A stretch of DNA of 64,000 nt from Olsenella sp. KH3B4. GTDB taxonomy: Bacteria > Actinomycetota > Coriobacteriia > Coriobacteriales > Atopobiaceae. The DNA lies in contig FOHD01000002.1 of assembly GCA_900111695.1 (NCBI GenBank), positions 124,001 to 188,000 on the forward strand, read 5' to 3'. The notes beneath the pieces are model-generated. The model saw nothing but the letters and a program-made list of their open reading frames with translations. It was not told where the DNA came from and searched no databases. Each line of letters begins with the position of its first letter. Positions within the stretch are counted from its first letter, which is position 1. Below, piece by piece: positions 18,961 through 27,035 of the stretch. Both the position numbers and the translations under genes were made by a program.

Positions 18961-20379
18961 CTACCCTACTCCATGCGCCGCCTGATACTCGAAGCTTCCC
19001 AGCTCATAGGTGCCAAAGATGCGCATGCGCTTGAGCTGCATGGGGTCATCACCCGGATGCACCTGCCCGTACTGCGTGGTAAACGCAAGCAGAAAGCCCG
19101 CCTGCTCCACCCCCGAGGGCGCCGCGTCGGAGACGTCGCCAAACGGGTACGCAAAGGCGTCGCTGGTCTTGAGGACGTCTGCAGACTGCTCAAGGTCCTT
19201 CGCGACCTCGTCGGAGGTGAGGTCGTAGATGCGGCCGCCGTGCCCCTTGCCCGAGGTTCCCGCCCGGTGCAAGTCGTACGAGTGCGACTGGAAGTCTACA
19301 TACGGGCTAGCATAGTTCAGCTTGTCCTGGATGTCGGCGTCACTGCAGATGACAAACGAGGTGGCAGGAATCTTATGACTCTCGAGCAGGGGAATTGCAT
19401 AGGTGAGGAATCCCTCGGAGCCATCGTCAAAGGTGAGCACTACTGACTTTGCCGGCAGCGAGTGGCCTCCCTCGATGTAGGCGCGCACCTCGGCCCACGA
19501 GGGGAAGTAGTAGCCATTCTCGTTGAGCCAGGAAAGCTGCTGATCGAGCAGCGTTGTCGAGATGAGGTTCTGGTCACTCGACGCACCCTCGGGCGGGTTG
19601 GCCGCGTCGTAGACGTCGTGATACATGAAGACCGAGATGCCGTCCTCATCCCAGCCGCCGTCGACGTCGTCCACCACATGCACGGTGCGCGTGGCCGTAG
19701 CCACCATGCCGGCGGAGTCCTCGACCGTATACGTAACGGTGTAGTCTCCAAGCGTCGTGGTGTCGACCTCGCCCGAGGCGGTGACTTTGTCCGTGATCAT
19801 CCCGTCCGCGCGGTCGTGCGCGTAGCAGCCGCCGTCCACGTAGCCCTCGCCGCGTTTGACGTAGGTGTCGGCGCTGCCGCCCAGCGTCATCACGATGCTG
19901 CCATCGTTCTGGACGCCCGCGGCCTGTGCGACCTGTTCCGTACCCTGGGAGCCCGTGCCCTGCTCGCCCTGAGAGGCGCTTGCGTCCCCGCTCCCGGAGC
20001 CCCCGACGTCTGGCAGGGAGAGCCCCACCCCACCGCGGGCGGCAATGATGCCCGCGACAAGTGCAACCAGGCAGGCAACGGCGATAAGAACCCCCATGCG
20101 CACGGCCCGCGAGCGCCGCTCCTTGCGATGGCGCTCGGCGTACGAGCGAGCCTGCTCGGCCCTAGCAGGAGGCTGCGAGTGCAAGGGCTCCGCAGGTCGA
20201 AGCACGCGCACGTCGCTCGCCCCCTGGCGGCGACGGTGTGTGCCGTGCTGCTGCGCATGCTGGCGAGTGCCATCCGCAGAGCTGGCGACCTTCTCGCCAG
20301 GCTCCTCCGGCACGTATCGCGAGACGCGAATGTCGTCTCGCCCAGCACGTCCCCTGTAGTTGTTCTCCCTGTGCACCAT
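18961..20379 (-). CDS. membrane-anchored polysaccharide deacetylase with Ig-like domain
   Basis: In this 472-residue protein, residues about 1-95 are a charged cytoplasmic tail. One membrane helix (about 94-115) follows, then a Ser/Gly linker, a DUF5011-like Ig fold (about 155-225; TLGDYTVTYTVEDSAG) and a NodB-type deacetylase domain (about 230-470). The catalytic motifs seen are MYHDVYD, LTFDDGSEGF (motif 1 with the two Asp) and SHSYDLH (motif 2 His). It likely removes acetyl groups from a cell-wall glycan outside the membrane. It is divergent from a glycosyltransferase, consistent with an envelope role. Confidence 0.85.
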   Translation of the reverse strand: MVHRENNYRGRAGRDDIRVSRYVPEEPGEKVASSADGTRQHAQQHGTHRRRQGASDVRVLRPAEPLHSQPPARAEQARSYAERHRKERRSRAVRMGVLIAVACLVALVAGIIAARGGVGLSLPDVGGSGSGDASASQGEQGTGSQGTEQVAQAAGVQNDGSIVMTLGGSADTYVKRGEGYVDGGCYAHDRADGMITDKVTASGEVDTTTLGDYTVTYTVEDSAGMVATATRTVHVVDDVDGGWDEDGISVFMYHDVYDAANPPEGASSDQNLISTTLLDQQLSWLNENGYYFPSWAEVRAYIEGGHSLPAKSVVLTFDDGSEGFLTYAIPLLESHKIPATSFVICSDADIQDKLNYASPYVDFQSHSYDLHRAGTSGKGHGGRIYDLTSDEVAKDLEQSADVLKTSDAFAYPFGDVSDAAPSGVEQAGFLLAFTTQYGQVHPGDDPMQLKRMRIFGTYELGSFEYQAAHGVG

Positions 20380-20518
20380 GAGCCATCACCAATCCAGCCA
20401 GGGCCGCCCAACTCGGCCTTCTTGACCTTAAAGGATAGCAAAGGCCGTGGACTACAATTGGGCATGCGTGCTCGACCACGGCGCGCGACCATCCAACGGC
20501 CTCGTCGAGAGGGACACC

Positions 20519-21889
20519 ATGCCCAAGGTAAGCATCATCGTTCCCGTCTACAACGCCCAAGAGACGCTGCGCAGGTGCGTCGACAGCATCCTGGGGCAGG
20601 AGTACCGAGACTTCGAGCTTATCCTCGCCGACGACGGCAGCACGGACGGCTCGCCCGCCCTCTGCGACGAGTACGCCGAGAAGGACAGCCGTGTGCGCGT
20701 GCTCCACAAGGAAAACTCCGGGGTCTCGGACACGCGCAACAAGGCGCTTGACGCCGCACACGGCGACTACGTGCAGTTTCTCGACTCCGATGACTGGATT
20801 GCGCCCGAGGCCACGCGACTTCTCGTGCGCGCCATGGAGGAGAACAGCTGCGACATGGTCATCGCGGACTTCTACCGAGTGATTGGCAGCAAGGTCTCGC
20901 GCAAGGGCGACATCGACGCCGAGGGCGTCCTCTCGCGCGAGGAGTTTGGCGACTACATGATCCAGAACCCCTCGGACTTCTACTTTGGCGTGGTGTGGAA
21001 CAAGCTCTACCGCCGCGACATCATCGAGAAGTACCAGCTTCGCATGGACGTCACGCTCAGCTGGTGCGAGGACTTCATCTTCAACATGGAGTACGAGCTG
21101 CACTGCAAGCGCATCTACCCGCTGCAGGTCCCCGTGTACTACTACGTGCGAACCAGGGGATCGCTGGCCAGCCAGGGCGCCAATCCCGCCAAGGTCGTGC
21201 AGATGAAGCTCAACGTGATCGAGTACTACAACGACTTCTACAAGCAGGTCTTTGACGAGGAGGACTACCGCGCGCGCCGCCCCGACATCTATCGCTTCTA
21301 CATCGAGTCCGCCGGGGACGGCGACATCATGCCGTGGCAGCGCTCGGCCAAGCTGGGCGAGGAGCGCGTGCCCGTCTACGTGAACCCCAAGATGGAGCCC
21401 GATGCGCTTCTCGGCCTGTACTTTGAGGAAAAGCTTGTCGAGAGGAACCTCGAGCTTGTGGCCGCGCGGTTTGACCTCACCCCACGCGACGTGCGGCTCC
21501 TTGCCTTTGTACGGCTGGGGACGGTCTTCTCGGGTCGAGACGAGCTGGCGGACTACTGCGGCTTCTCTGTCCTGCAGCTGGCGCGCACCCTGCAACGGCT
21601 GCAGGCAAAGCGCCTGATCACCGTGGAGACGCGCGTCGAGCGCACAGAGGCGGTCGACGAGGCGGTGGCCACCGTGGCACCAGGAAGCGCTGCGGCAACG
21701 GGGACGACAAAAACCAAGCTCCTCGTAGTCACGCCGACCGAGCAGGCGCAGACCGTGATGGAGGCCATTGCCGAGGCGCTTCGCGACTGCGACCGCGTGC
21801 GCTGCTCGTCGATGGACGAGGACGAGGCAAACCGCTATCGGAGCGACCGCAAGAAGGCTCTCGAGAGCATTCGGCGCACCCTGGCGTAG
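20519..21889 (+). CDS. family 2 glycosyltransferase with C-terminal winged-helix domain
   Basis: This 456-residue protein has an N-terminal GT-A domain (about residues 1-230) with PKVSIIVPVYNAQETLRRC, ILADDGSTDGSP and the metal-binding FLDSDDW. It transfers a sugar from a nucleotide donor. Residues about 300-375 look like a MarR-type winged helix (FDLTPRDVRLLAF, then LADYCGFSVLQLARTLQRLQ, then RLITVETR). A basic C-terminal tail ends in SDRKKALESIRRTLA. No membrane helix is seen. The start ATG was picked because the GT fold begins there. A GT joined to a DNA-binding-like module is uncommon. Confidence 0.82.
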   Translation: MPKVSIIVPVYNAQETLRRCVDSILGQEYRDFELILADDGSTDGSPALCDEYAEKDSRVRVLHKENSGVSDTRNKALDAAHGDYVQFLDSDDWIAPEATRLLVRAMEENSCDMVIADFYRVIGSKVSRKGDIDAEGVLSREEFGDYMIQNPSDFYFGVVWNKLYRRDIIEKYQLRMDVTLSWCEDFIFNMEYELHCKRIYPLQVPVYYYVRTRGSLASQGANPAKVVQMKLNVIEYYNDFYKQVFDEEDYRARRPDIYRFYIESAGDGDIMPWQRSAKLGEERVPVYVNPKMEPDALLGLYFEEKLVERNLELVAARFDLTPRDVRLLAFVRLGTVFSGRDELADYCGFSVLQLARTLQRLQAKRLITVETRVERTEAVDEAVATVAPGSAAATGTTKTKLLVVTPTEQAQTVMEAIAEALRDCDRVRCSSMDEDEANRYRSDRKKALESIRRTLA

Positions 21890-21935
21890 GGTGGCCGGCA
21901 TTTCTCGGCACGCGCCGCTGTAACGGCACCGGCCC

Positions 21936-21972
21936 CCTCTCGGCACCCGTCACTGCGACAGGCGCCGAGAGG
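21936..21972. terminator. hairpin between convergent glycosyltransferase and dehydrogenase genes
   Basis: CCTCTCGGCACC (21936-21947) pairs with GGCGCCGAGAGG (21961-21972) with one G-T-type mismatch, eight bases beyond the dehydrogenase stop. Confidence 0.5.
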
Positions 21973-21979
21973 CACTTCC

Positions 21980-22957
21980 CTACTCGGCCGGTGTTTCGGG
22001 CATTACCTGGTCGACGTATCCACGAATGATCGAGCAGGAGTTGCGCATCGCGCGGCGCTCGTCGTAGGAGAGGTCGATCTCGAGCACCGAGTCGATGCCG
22101 TTGGCGCCCACGATGCAGGGCGTACCAGCGGAGATTCCGCTCTCGCCGTACTCGCCCTCAAGGTGCACCGAGAGCGGCAGCAGGCGCTTCTCGTTGTGCA
22201 GGATGGCGGTGATGATCTCGGAGACAACCGAGGCAATGCCAAACTCGGTGCAGCCCTTGCCGCCCACGATCTTGCTGCCGGACTCCTTGACCATGCGCTT
22301 GACGTCGTCGAAGTCGATGTTGGAGTTGGAGTGGTGGTTCATCGCGAGGTACTCGCGGAGCGTGATGGAGCCAACGGTCACGTGCGAGGTGGGGATGAAC
22401 GAGGAGTCGCCGTGCTCGCCCATGCAGAAGGCCTGGATCTGCTTGGCGTCAACGTCGATGATGCCCGAGAGGATGCGGCGCAGACGCACGGAGTCGAGCG
22501 CGGTGCCGGTGCCAAAGACGTGCTCGCGCGGCAGGCCGAGGTTGCGGTACAGGTACTCGGTCACGATGTCGGCGGGGTTGGAGACGCTGAGCACGATGCC
22601 GTTGAAGCCGGAGTCGCGCACGGGGCCCACGATGCCCTCGAGCACCTTCATGGTGCCGCCGAGCATGTCGAGGCGAGTCTCGCCCGGCCTGCGGCTGCGG
22701 CCCGCGGTGAGGACGATGAAGTGGGCGTCCGCGCAGTCGGCGTAGTCGCCAACGTGGATGTTGAACGAGTCGCCCATGCCGGAGGCAAGGTCCTCGAGGT
22801 CCATGACCTGGGCCTCAGCGGCCTCGCGGTTAACGTCGAGAAACACGATCTCGTTTACCAGGTGGCGGAACATCAGGCACAGCGCAACGTGGCTGCCAAC
22901 GCGACCAGCGCCGATGATGACCACCTTGCGGGTCTGGTATGGCTTCTCAATGGGCAT
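21980..22957 (-). CDS. ldh: L-lactate/malate dehydrogenase family protein
   Basis: This 325-residue NAD-dependent 2-hydroxyacid dehydrogenase of the LDH/MDH fold has Rossmann motif VVIIGAGRVGSHVAL (about residues 12-26), an NAD-specific Asp at FLDVN, the mobile loop RRPGETRLDM, SVSNPADI, and the catalytic His in MGEHGDSS. The residue aligned with LDH Gln-102 is Arg (SRRPGETR), the state typical of malate dehydrogenases, so substrate preference is uncertain. The start is an ATG behind AAGGAGG. It is likely a fermentation enzyme, expressed alone. Confidence 0.82.
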   Translation of the reverse strand: MPIEKPYQTRKVVIIGAGRVGSHVALCLMFRHLVNEIVFLDVNREAAEAQVMDLEDLASGMGDSFNIHVGDYADCADAHFIVLTAGRSRRPGETRLDMLGGTMKVLEGIVGPVRDSGFNGIVLSVSNPADIVTEYLYRNLGLPREHVFGTGTALDSVRLRRILSGIIDVDAKQIQAFCMGEHGDSSFIPTSHVTVGSITLREYLAMNHHSNSNIDFDDVKRMVKESGSKIVGGKGCTEFGIASVVSEIITAILHNEKRLLPLSVHLEGEYGESGISAGTPCIVGANGIDSVLEIDLSYDERRAMRNSCSIIRGYVDQVMPETPAE

Positions 22958-23098
22958 TGTTTCCTCCTTGATGAACGGACAACTACTGTGCAACTGCTCA
23001 CCAAGGGGAAATAATACGACACGCACAAGCGAGCGGGCGGCCACACGGCCACCCACTCGCCGACCGGTAGCGAGAAGGCGCGACAGTCTCTCTATCTG

Positions 23099-23129
23099 AT
23101 GAGACAAAGGGACTGTCCCTTTGTCTCAT
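23099..23129. repeat. 31-bp near-perfect palindrome
   Basis: Arms ATGAGACAAAGGGAC and GTCCCTTTGTCTCAT flank one central T. The palindrome sits three bases beyond the ettA stop and upstream of the dehydrogenase gene. It could act as an ettA terminator or be a dispersed palindromic element. Confidence 0.85.
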
Positions 23130-23132
23130 GTC

Positions 23133-24812
23133 TCAGTCGCGTGTGAGCTTGCGGTGCAGGCGGTGGGGCTTGGACGCCTCCGGGCCCAGGCGGCGCTCAC
23201 GGTCGGCCTGGTAGGCCTCGAAGTTGCCCTCGAACCAGTGCCAGCAGCCGGGGTTCTCGTCCGTACCCTCCCAGGCCAGGATGTGCGTGGCCACGCGGTC
23301 GAGGAACCAGCGGTCGTGGCTCGTGACCACCGAGCAGCCCGGGAAGCGCTCGAGGGCGTCCTCCAGGCTTTCGCTCGTCTCGGTGTCGAGGTCGTTGGTG
23401 GGCTCGTCCAAAAGCAGGAGGTTTCCGCCCTGGCGAAGGGTCAGGGCAAGGTTCAGGCGGTTCCTCTCGCCACCGGAGAGCACACCGGAAGGCTTCTGCT
23501 GGTCGGTACCCTTGAAGCCAAAGGTTGCCACATAAGCACGGCTGGGAATCTCCGTGTCACCCACGGTGATGTAGTCGTTGCCGTCGGAGACGACCTCCCA
23601 GACGCTCTTCTTGGGGTCGATGCCGGCGCGCATCTGGTCGACGTAGGAGAGCTTGACCGTCTCGCCCAACTCGAGCGTTCCGGAGGTGGGCTGCTCCTGT
23701 CCCACGATCATCTTGAAGAGCGTGGTCTTGCCCACGCCGTTGGGGCCAATGACGCCCACGATGCCGTTGCGCGGCAGGTCGAAGGAGAGGTCGTCGATAA
23801 GGACGCGGTCGCCAAACGACTTGGTGAGGTGCTCGACCGTGAGGACCTTGGCGCCCAGACGCGGGCCCACGGGAATCTGAATCTCGGAGAAGTCGAGCTT
23901 CTTGGTTGCCCTGGCCTCGGCCTCCATCTGCTCGTAGCGCTCCAGACGCGCACGGTTCTTGGCCTGGCGTGCCTTGGGGCTCTGGCGCACCCACTCGAGC
24001 TCGGAGCGCATCTTCTTGGCGCGCTTGGCGTTCTCGCGGCCCTCCGCCTCCAGGCGGGCGGCCTTCTTCTCGAGGTACGTGGAGTAGTTGCCCTCGTACG
24101 GGTAGAGCTGGCCGCGGTCAACCTCGCAGATCCAGCCGGCAACGTCGTTCAGGAAGTAGCGGTCGTGCGTGACGGCCATGACGGCGCCGGGGTAGTTGTG
24201 CAGGAACTGCTCGAGCCATAGCACGCTCTCGGCATCCAGGTGGTTGGTTGGCTCGTCGAGAAGAAGCAGGTCAGGCGCCTCGAGCAGCAGGCGGCACAGC
24301 GCCACGCGGCGTCGCTCGCCTCCGGAGAGCTGGGTCACCGGGGCGTCCGGGTCTGGGCACTGCAGGGCGTCCATGGCCTGTGAGAGCTGGGAGTCCAGGT
24401 CCCAACCGTTGGCGGCGTCGATCTCGTCCTGAAGACGGCCCATCTCGGCCATGAGGGCGTCGAAGTCCGCGTCGGGGCTTGCCATCTCCTCGCCGATCTG
24501 GTTGAAGCGGTTGACCTTGGCGATCACGTCCGAGAAGGCCATCTCGATGTTCTCGCGCACGGTCTTGTCCTCGTCGAGGGGCGGCTCCTGCTGCAGGAGC
24601 CCCACCGTATAGCCCGGCGTAAGACGCGCCTCACCGTTAGAGACGTCCTCGAGGCCGGCCATGACCTTGAGGAGCGTGGACTTGCCCATACCGTTGGGTC
24701 CCACCACGCCGATCTTGGCTCCGGGATAGACGCCCACCGTCACGTCGTCGAGGATGACCTTCTCGCCCACGACCTTGCGGGCCTTGTACATCTGGTACAC
24801 GAACTCTGCCAT
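23133..24812 (-). CDS. ettA: energy-dependent translational throttle ABC-F ATPase
   Basis: This 559-residue soluble ABC-F protein has two ATPase domains and no membrane part. Domain 1 has Walker A GPNGMGKST (about residues 39-47), signature LSGGERRRVAL and LLLDEPTNHLD. A linker with WVRQSPKARQAKNRARL is the P-site tRNA interaction motif seen in EttA. Domain 2 has GPNGVGKTT, LSGGERNRLNLA and LLLDEPTNDLD. It binds the ribosomal E site and gates the first peptide bond according to ATP/ADP ratio. The start was chosen at MAEFVYQM behind AGGAG. Confidence 0.93.
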   Translation of the reverse strand: MAEFVYQMYKARKVVGEKVILDDVTVGVYPGAKIGVVGPNGMGKSTLLKVMAGLEDVSNGEARLTPGYTVGLLQQEPPLDEDKTVRENIEMAFSDVIAKVNRFNQIGEEMASPDADFDALMAEMGRLQDEIDAANGWDLDSQLSQAMDALQCPDPDAPVTQLSGGERRRVALCRLLLEAPDLLLLDEPTNHLDAESVLWLEQFLHNYPGAVMAVTHDRYFLNDVAGWICEVDRGQLYPYEGNYSTYLEKKAARLEAEGRENAKRAKKMRSELEWVRQSPKARQAKNRARLERYEQMEAEARATKKLDFSEIQIPVGPRLGAKVLTVEHLTKSFGDRVLIDDLSFDLPRNGIVGVIGPNGVGKTTLFKMIVGQEQPTSGTLELGETVKLSYVDQMRAGIDPKKSVWEVVSDGNDYITVGDTEIPSRAYVATFGFKGTDQQKPSGVLSGGERNRLNLALTLRQGGNLLLLDEPTNDLDTETSESLEDALERFPGCSVVTSHDRWFLDRVATHILAWEGTDENPGCWHWFEGNFEAYQADRERRLGPEASKPHRLHRKLTRD

Positions 24813-25129
24813 TGCTGCTCCTGTCTGGGGCGTTTGGTGCCCTTGCATGGGGTTGCCGCATGCTGCGAGAAGGGCTCGCTGCGGGCGCATGTTTGCCACC
24901 ATTCTACGGGAGGGCGAGCGGGCGACCACGCGAGCGGCGGCACGAGGCGCCGCACCCTTCAACGTTTATGCACAATCGAGTGCCACTGCGTGCCCAAAAC
25001 CTGCGGTTTCGCCCATGCGTGCATCTATTTTGTTACTAGCGGTGGCACAATCGGGGTGGATGGGATACACCTGTACGGCCGCGACCGCCCCGGCGGCAGG
25101 CATGATGCACAGAGAATTGAGGGGGATAC
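24813..25129. other. 317-base gap between divergent ettA and pyrophosphatase genes
   Basis: This must hold both divergent promoters. I see a small GC stem near 24931-24955 and no convincing -35/-10 pair, riboswitch or small gene. Confidence 0.5.
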
Positions 25130-26791
25130 ATGCCAGAGGCAATCCGCAAGGTCAACGTTATAGGCCACTTGCATCCGGACACGGACAGCATCTGTGCCGC
25201 CATCTCATACGCGTACCTCAAGAACCAGATTGACGAACCGATCTACGAGGCCAGGCGCGCGGGGTCTCTCAACCGCGAGACCGCGTTTGTGCTCAAGCAC
25301 TTTGGCTTTGACGAGCCGGCGCTCATCACCTCGGTGACGCCGCAGATCAAGGACATCGTGGTGCAGAAGCAGCCCGGCATCGACGCCGAGATGAGCCTCT
25401 TCGCCGCCTGGAACATGATGCAGGACACCAAGGTGGACACGCTCTGCATCACCGATGAGGACAAGCACCTCGAGGGCCTCATCGCGGTGAAGGATGTCGC
25501 CAACGCGAACATGGACATCTTCGACACCGCCATGCTCTCCGAGGCCCAGACCTCCTACAAGAACATCATCGAAACCCTTAACGGCAAGCTGCTCCTGGGC
25601 GATCCCAACGGCCGCGTCACCAAGGGCAACGTGCGCGTGGGCACCACTCCCGAGATGATGGAGGACACCATCAAGGCCGGCGACATCGTGCTTGTCACCA
25701 ACCGCTACGAGACGCAGCAGTTTGCCGTCGAGTGCGACGCCGGCTGCCTGGTCATTTGCTGCGGCGCCAATGTATCCAAGCGCGTCATCTCCTCGGCCGA
25801 GCGCCACGGCTGCACCATCATCACCACGCCGTACGACACCTTTGCCGCCGCCCGTCTCATCGGCATGTCCGTGCCGGTGCGCGCCAAGATGCTCCGCAAG
25901 GGAATCCTTCAGTTCTCGGTCAACACGTCCGTAGACGACGCGCGCAAGATCATGGCAAAGTCGCGTCACCGCTTCTTCCCCGTCATCGATGAGAACGGCG
26001 CCTACTTTGGCCTGGTGAGCTCGCCCAACCTCATCAACATCAAGCGCAAGCACGTCATTCTCGTCGACCACTCCGAGCGCTCCCAGGCGGTTGACGGCCT
26101 TGACCAGGCCGAGATCATGGAGATCCTCGACCACCACCGCATTGGCACCATCGAGACGAACGCGCCGGTCTACTACCGCGCGGAACCCGTGGGCTGCACC
26201 TGCACGATCATCTACAGTGCCTACGCCGAGGCCGGCGTGGAGATTCCGCCCAAGATCGCGGGCCTCATGCTCTCCGCCATTCTCTCCGACACGCTGACGT
26301 TCCGCTCCCCCACCTGCACGGCAAAGGATCGCCATGCGGCCGAGGAGCTGGCAAAGATCTGCGGCGAGGACATCGAGACGTACGCCGACTCCATGTTCGA
26401 GGCCGGCGCCGACCTCACGGGCCGCACCGCCGAGGAGGTCTTCCACCAGGACTTCAAGGTCTTCAGCCGCGGCAACGCCAAGTTTGGCGTGGGCCAGGGC
26501 AGCTACATGACAAAGAACAGCCGCGTGGCTGCCGAGAACCTCGTGCGGCCGTTCCTCGCCGAGGCCGCCAAGGCCGAGGAGCTGCCAATGATCTTCTACA
26601 TGTTCACCGACGTTAAGTCGCAGAGCACCGATCTCATGATCTATGGCAACGGCGCCGAGGACGTGGTGGCGCAGGCCTTCGACGTCACGCCCAAAGATGG
26701 CATGGCGCTGCTCAAGGGCGTGGTGAGCCGCAAGAAGCAGATCATCCCGCCCATCATGGCAACGCTCCAGAAGATCGACGAGGACGACTAG
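25130..26791 (+). CDS. ppaC: manganese-dependent inorganic pyrophosphatase with regulatory CBS/DRTGG domains
   Basis: This 553-residue family II pyrophosphatase is a DHH phosphoesterase. The first metal motif GHLHPDTDSICAAIS is at about residues 12-26. An insert of about 240 residues then carries a CBS pair interrupted by a DRTGG-like domain (VDTLCITDEDKHLEGLIAV; HRFFPVIDENGAYFGLV). The catalytic part resumes with ILDHHRIG and SAILSDTLTFRSPT, and ends in the DHHA2 domain with SRKKQIIPPI. Length and order match CBS-PPases, which are inhibited by AMP/ADP and activated by ATP or diadenosine polyphosphates. The chemistry is PPi to two Pi in the cytoplasm. Confidence 0.92.
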   Translation: MPEAIRKVNVIGHLHPDTDSICAAISYAYLKNQIDEPIYEARRAGSLNRETAFVLKHFGFDEPALITSVTPQIKDIVVQKQPGIDAEMSLFAAWNMMQDTKVDTLCITDEDKHLEGLIAVKDVANANMDIFDTAMLSEAQTSYKNIIETLNGKLLLGDPNGRVTKGNVRVGTTPEMMEDTIKAGDIVLVTNRYETQQFAVECDAGCLVICCGANVSKRVISSAERHGCTIITTPYDTFAAARLIGMSVPVRAKMLRKGILQFSVNTSVDDARKIMAKSRHRFFPVIDENGAYFGLVSSPNLINIKRKHVILVDHSERSQAVDGLDQAEIMEILDHHRIGTIETNAPVYYRAEPVGCTCTIIYSAYAEAGVEIPPKIAGLMLSAILSDTLTFRSPTCTAKDRHAAEELAKICGEDIETYADSMFEAGADLTGRTAEEVFHQDFKVFSRGNAKFGVGQGSYMTKNSRVAAENLVRPFLAEAAKAEELPMIFYMFTDVKSQSTDLMIYGNGAEDVVAQAFDVTPKDGMALLKGVVSRKKQIIPPIMATLQKIDEDD

Positions 26792-26813
26792 CCCTTCTCG
26801 CCCGAGCTTGTTG

Positions 26814-26850
26814 CCGCCCCGGTCGCGCCGCGATCGGGGCGGTTGTTTTT
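26814..26850 (+). terminator. Rho-independent terminator of the pyrophosphatase gene
   Basis: CCGCCCCG (26814-26821) pairs with CGGGGCGG (26835-26842), followed by TTGTTTTT. Confidence 0.85.
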
Positions 26851-27035
26851 CTCGGCAGGGCCCGAGAGGCGAACCCGCCACGACCGCAGAGCCACAAGCT
26901 GCTCGGCAACGAATGTGTGGCGCGCTCGCCGCCTTCCGACGCCGACGACACAGCTGCCGTAGAATGGTGGGCGATCCTTCTCGGCGTCGCACCCGCGGCG
27001 CACTCTGCCAACACCCAGCAGGAAAGGTGGCCTCG

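Noticed and set aside
20162..21946. 594-codon minus-strand frame opposite the glycosyltransferase
   Set aside because: It is antisense to GT2 motifs and also overlaps the deacetylase start region; no domain is seen.
24813..25129. riboswitch or small gene ahead of the pyrophosphatase
   Set aside because: I could not fold a known aptamer or find a supported start codon with a ribosome site.
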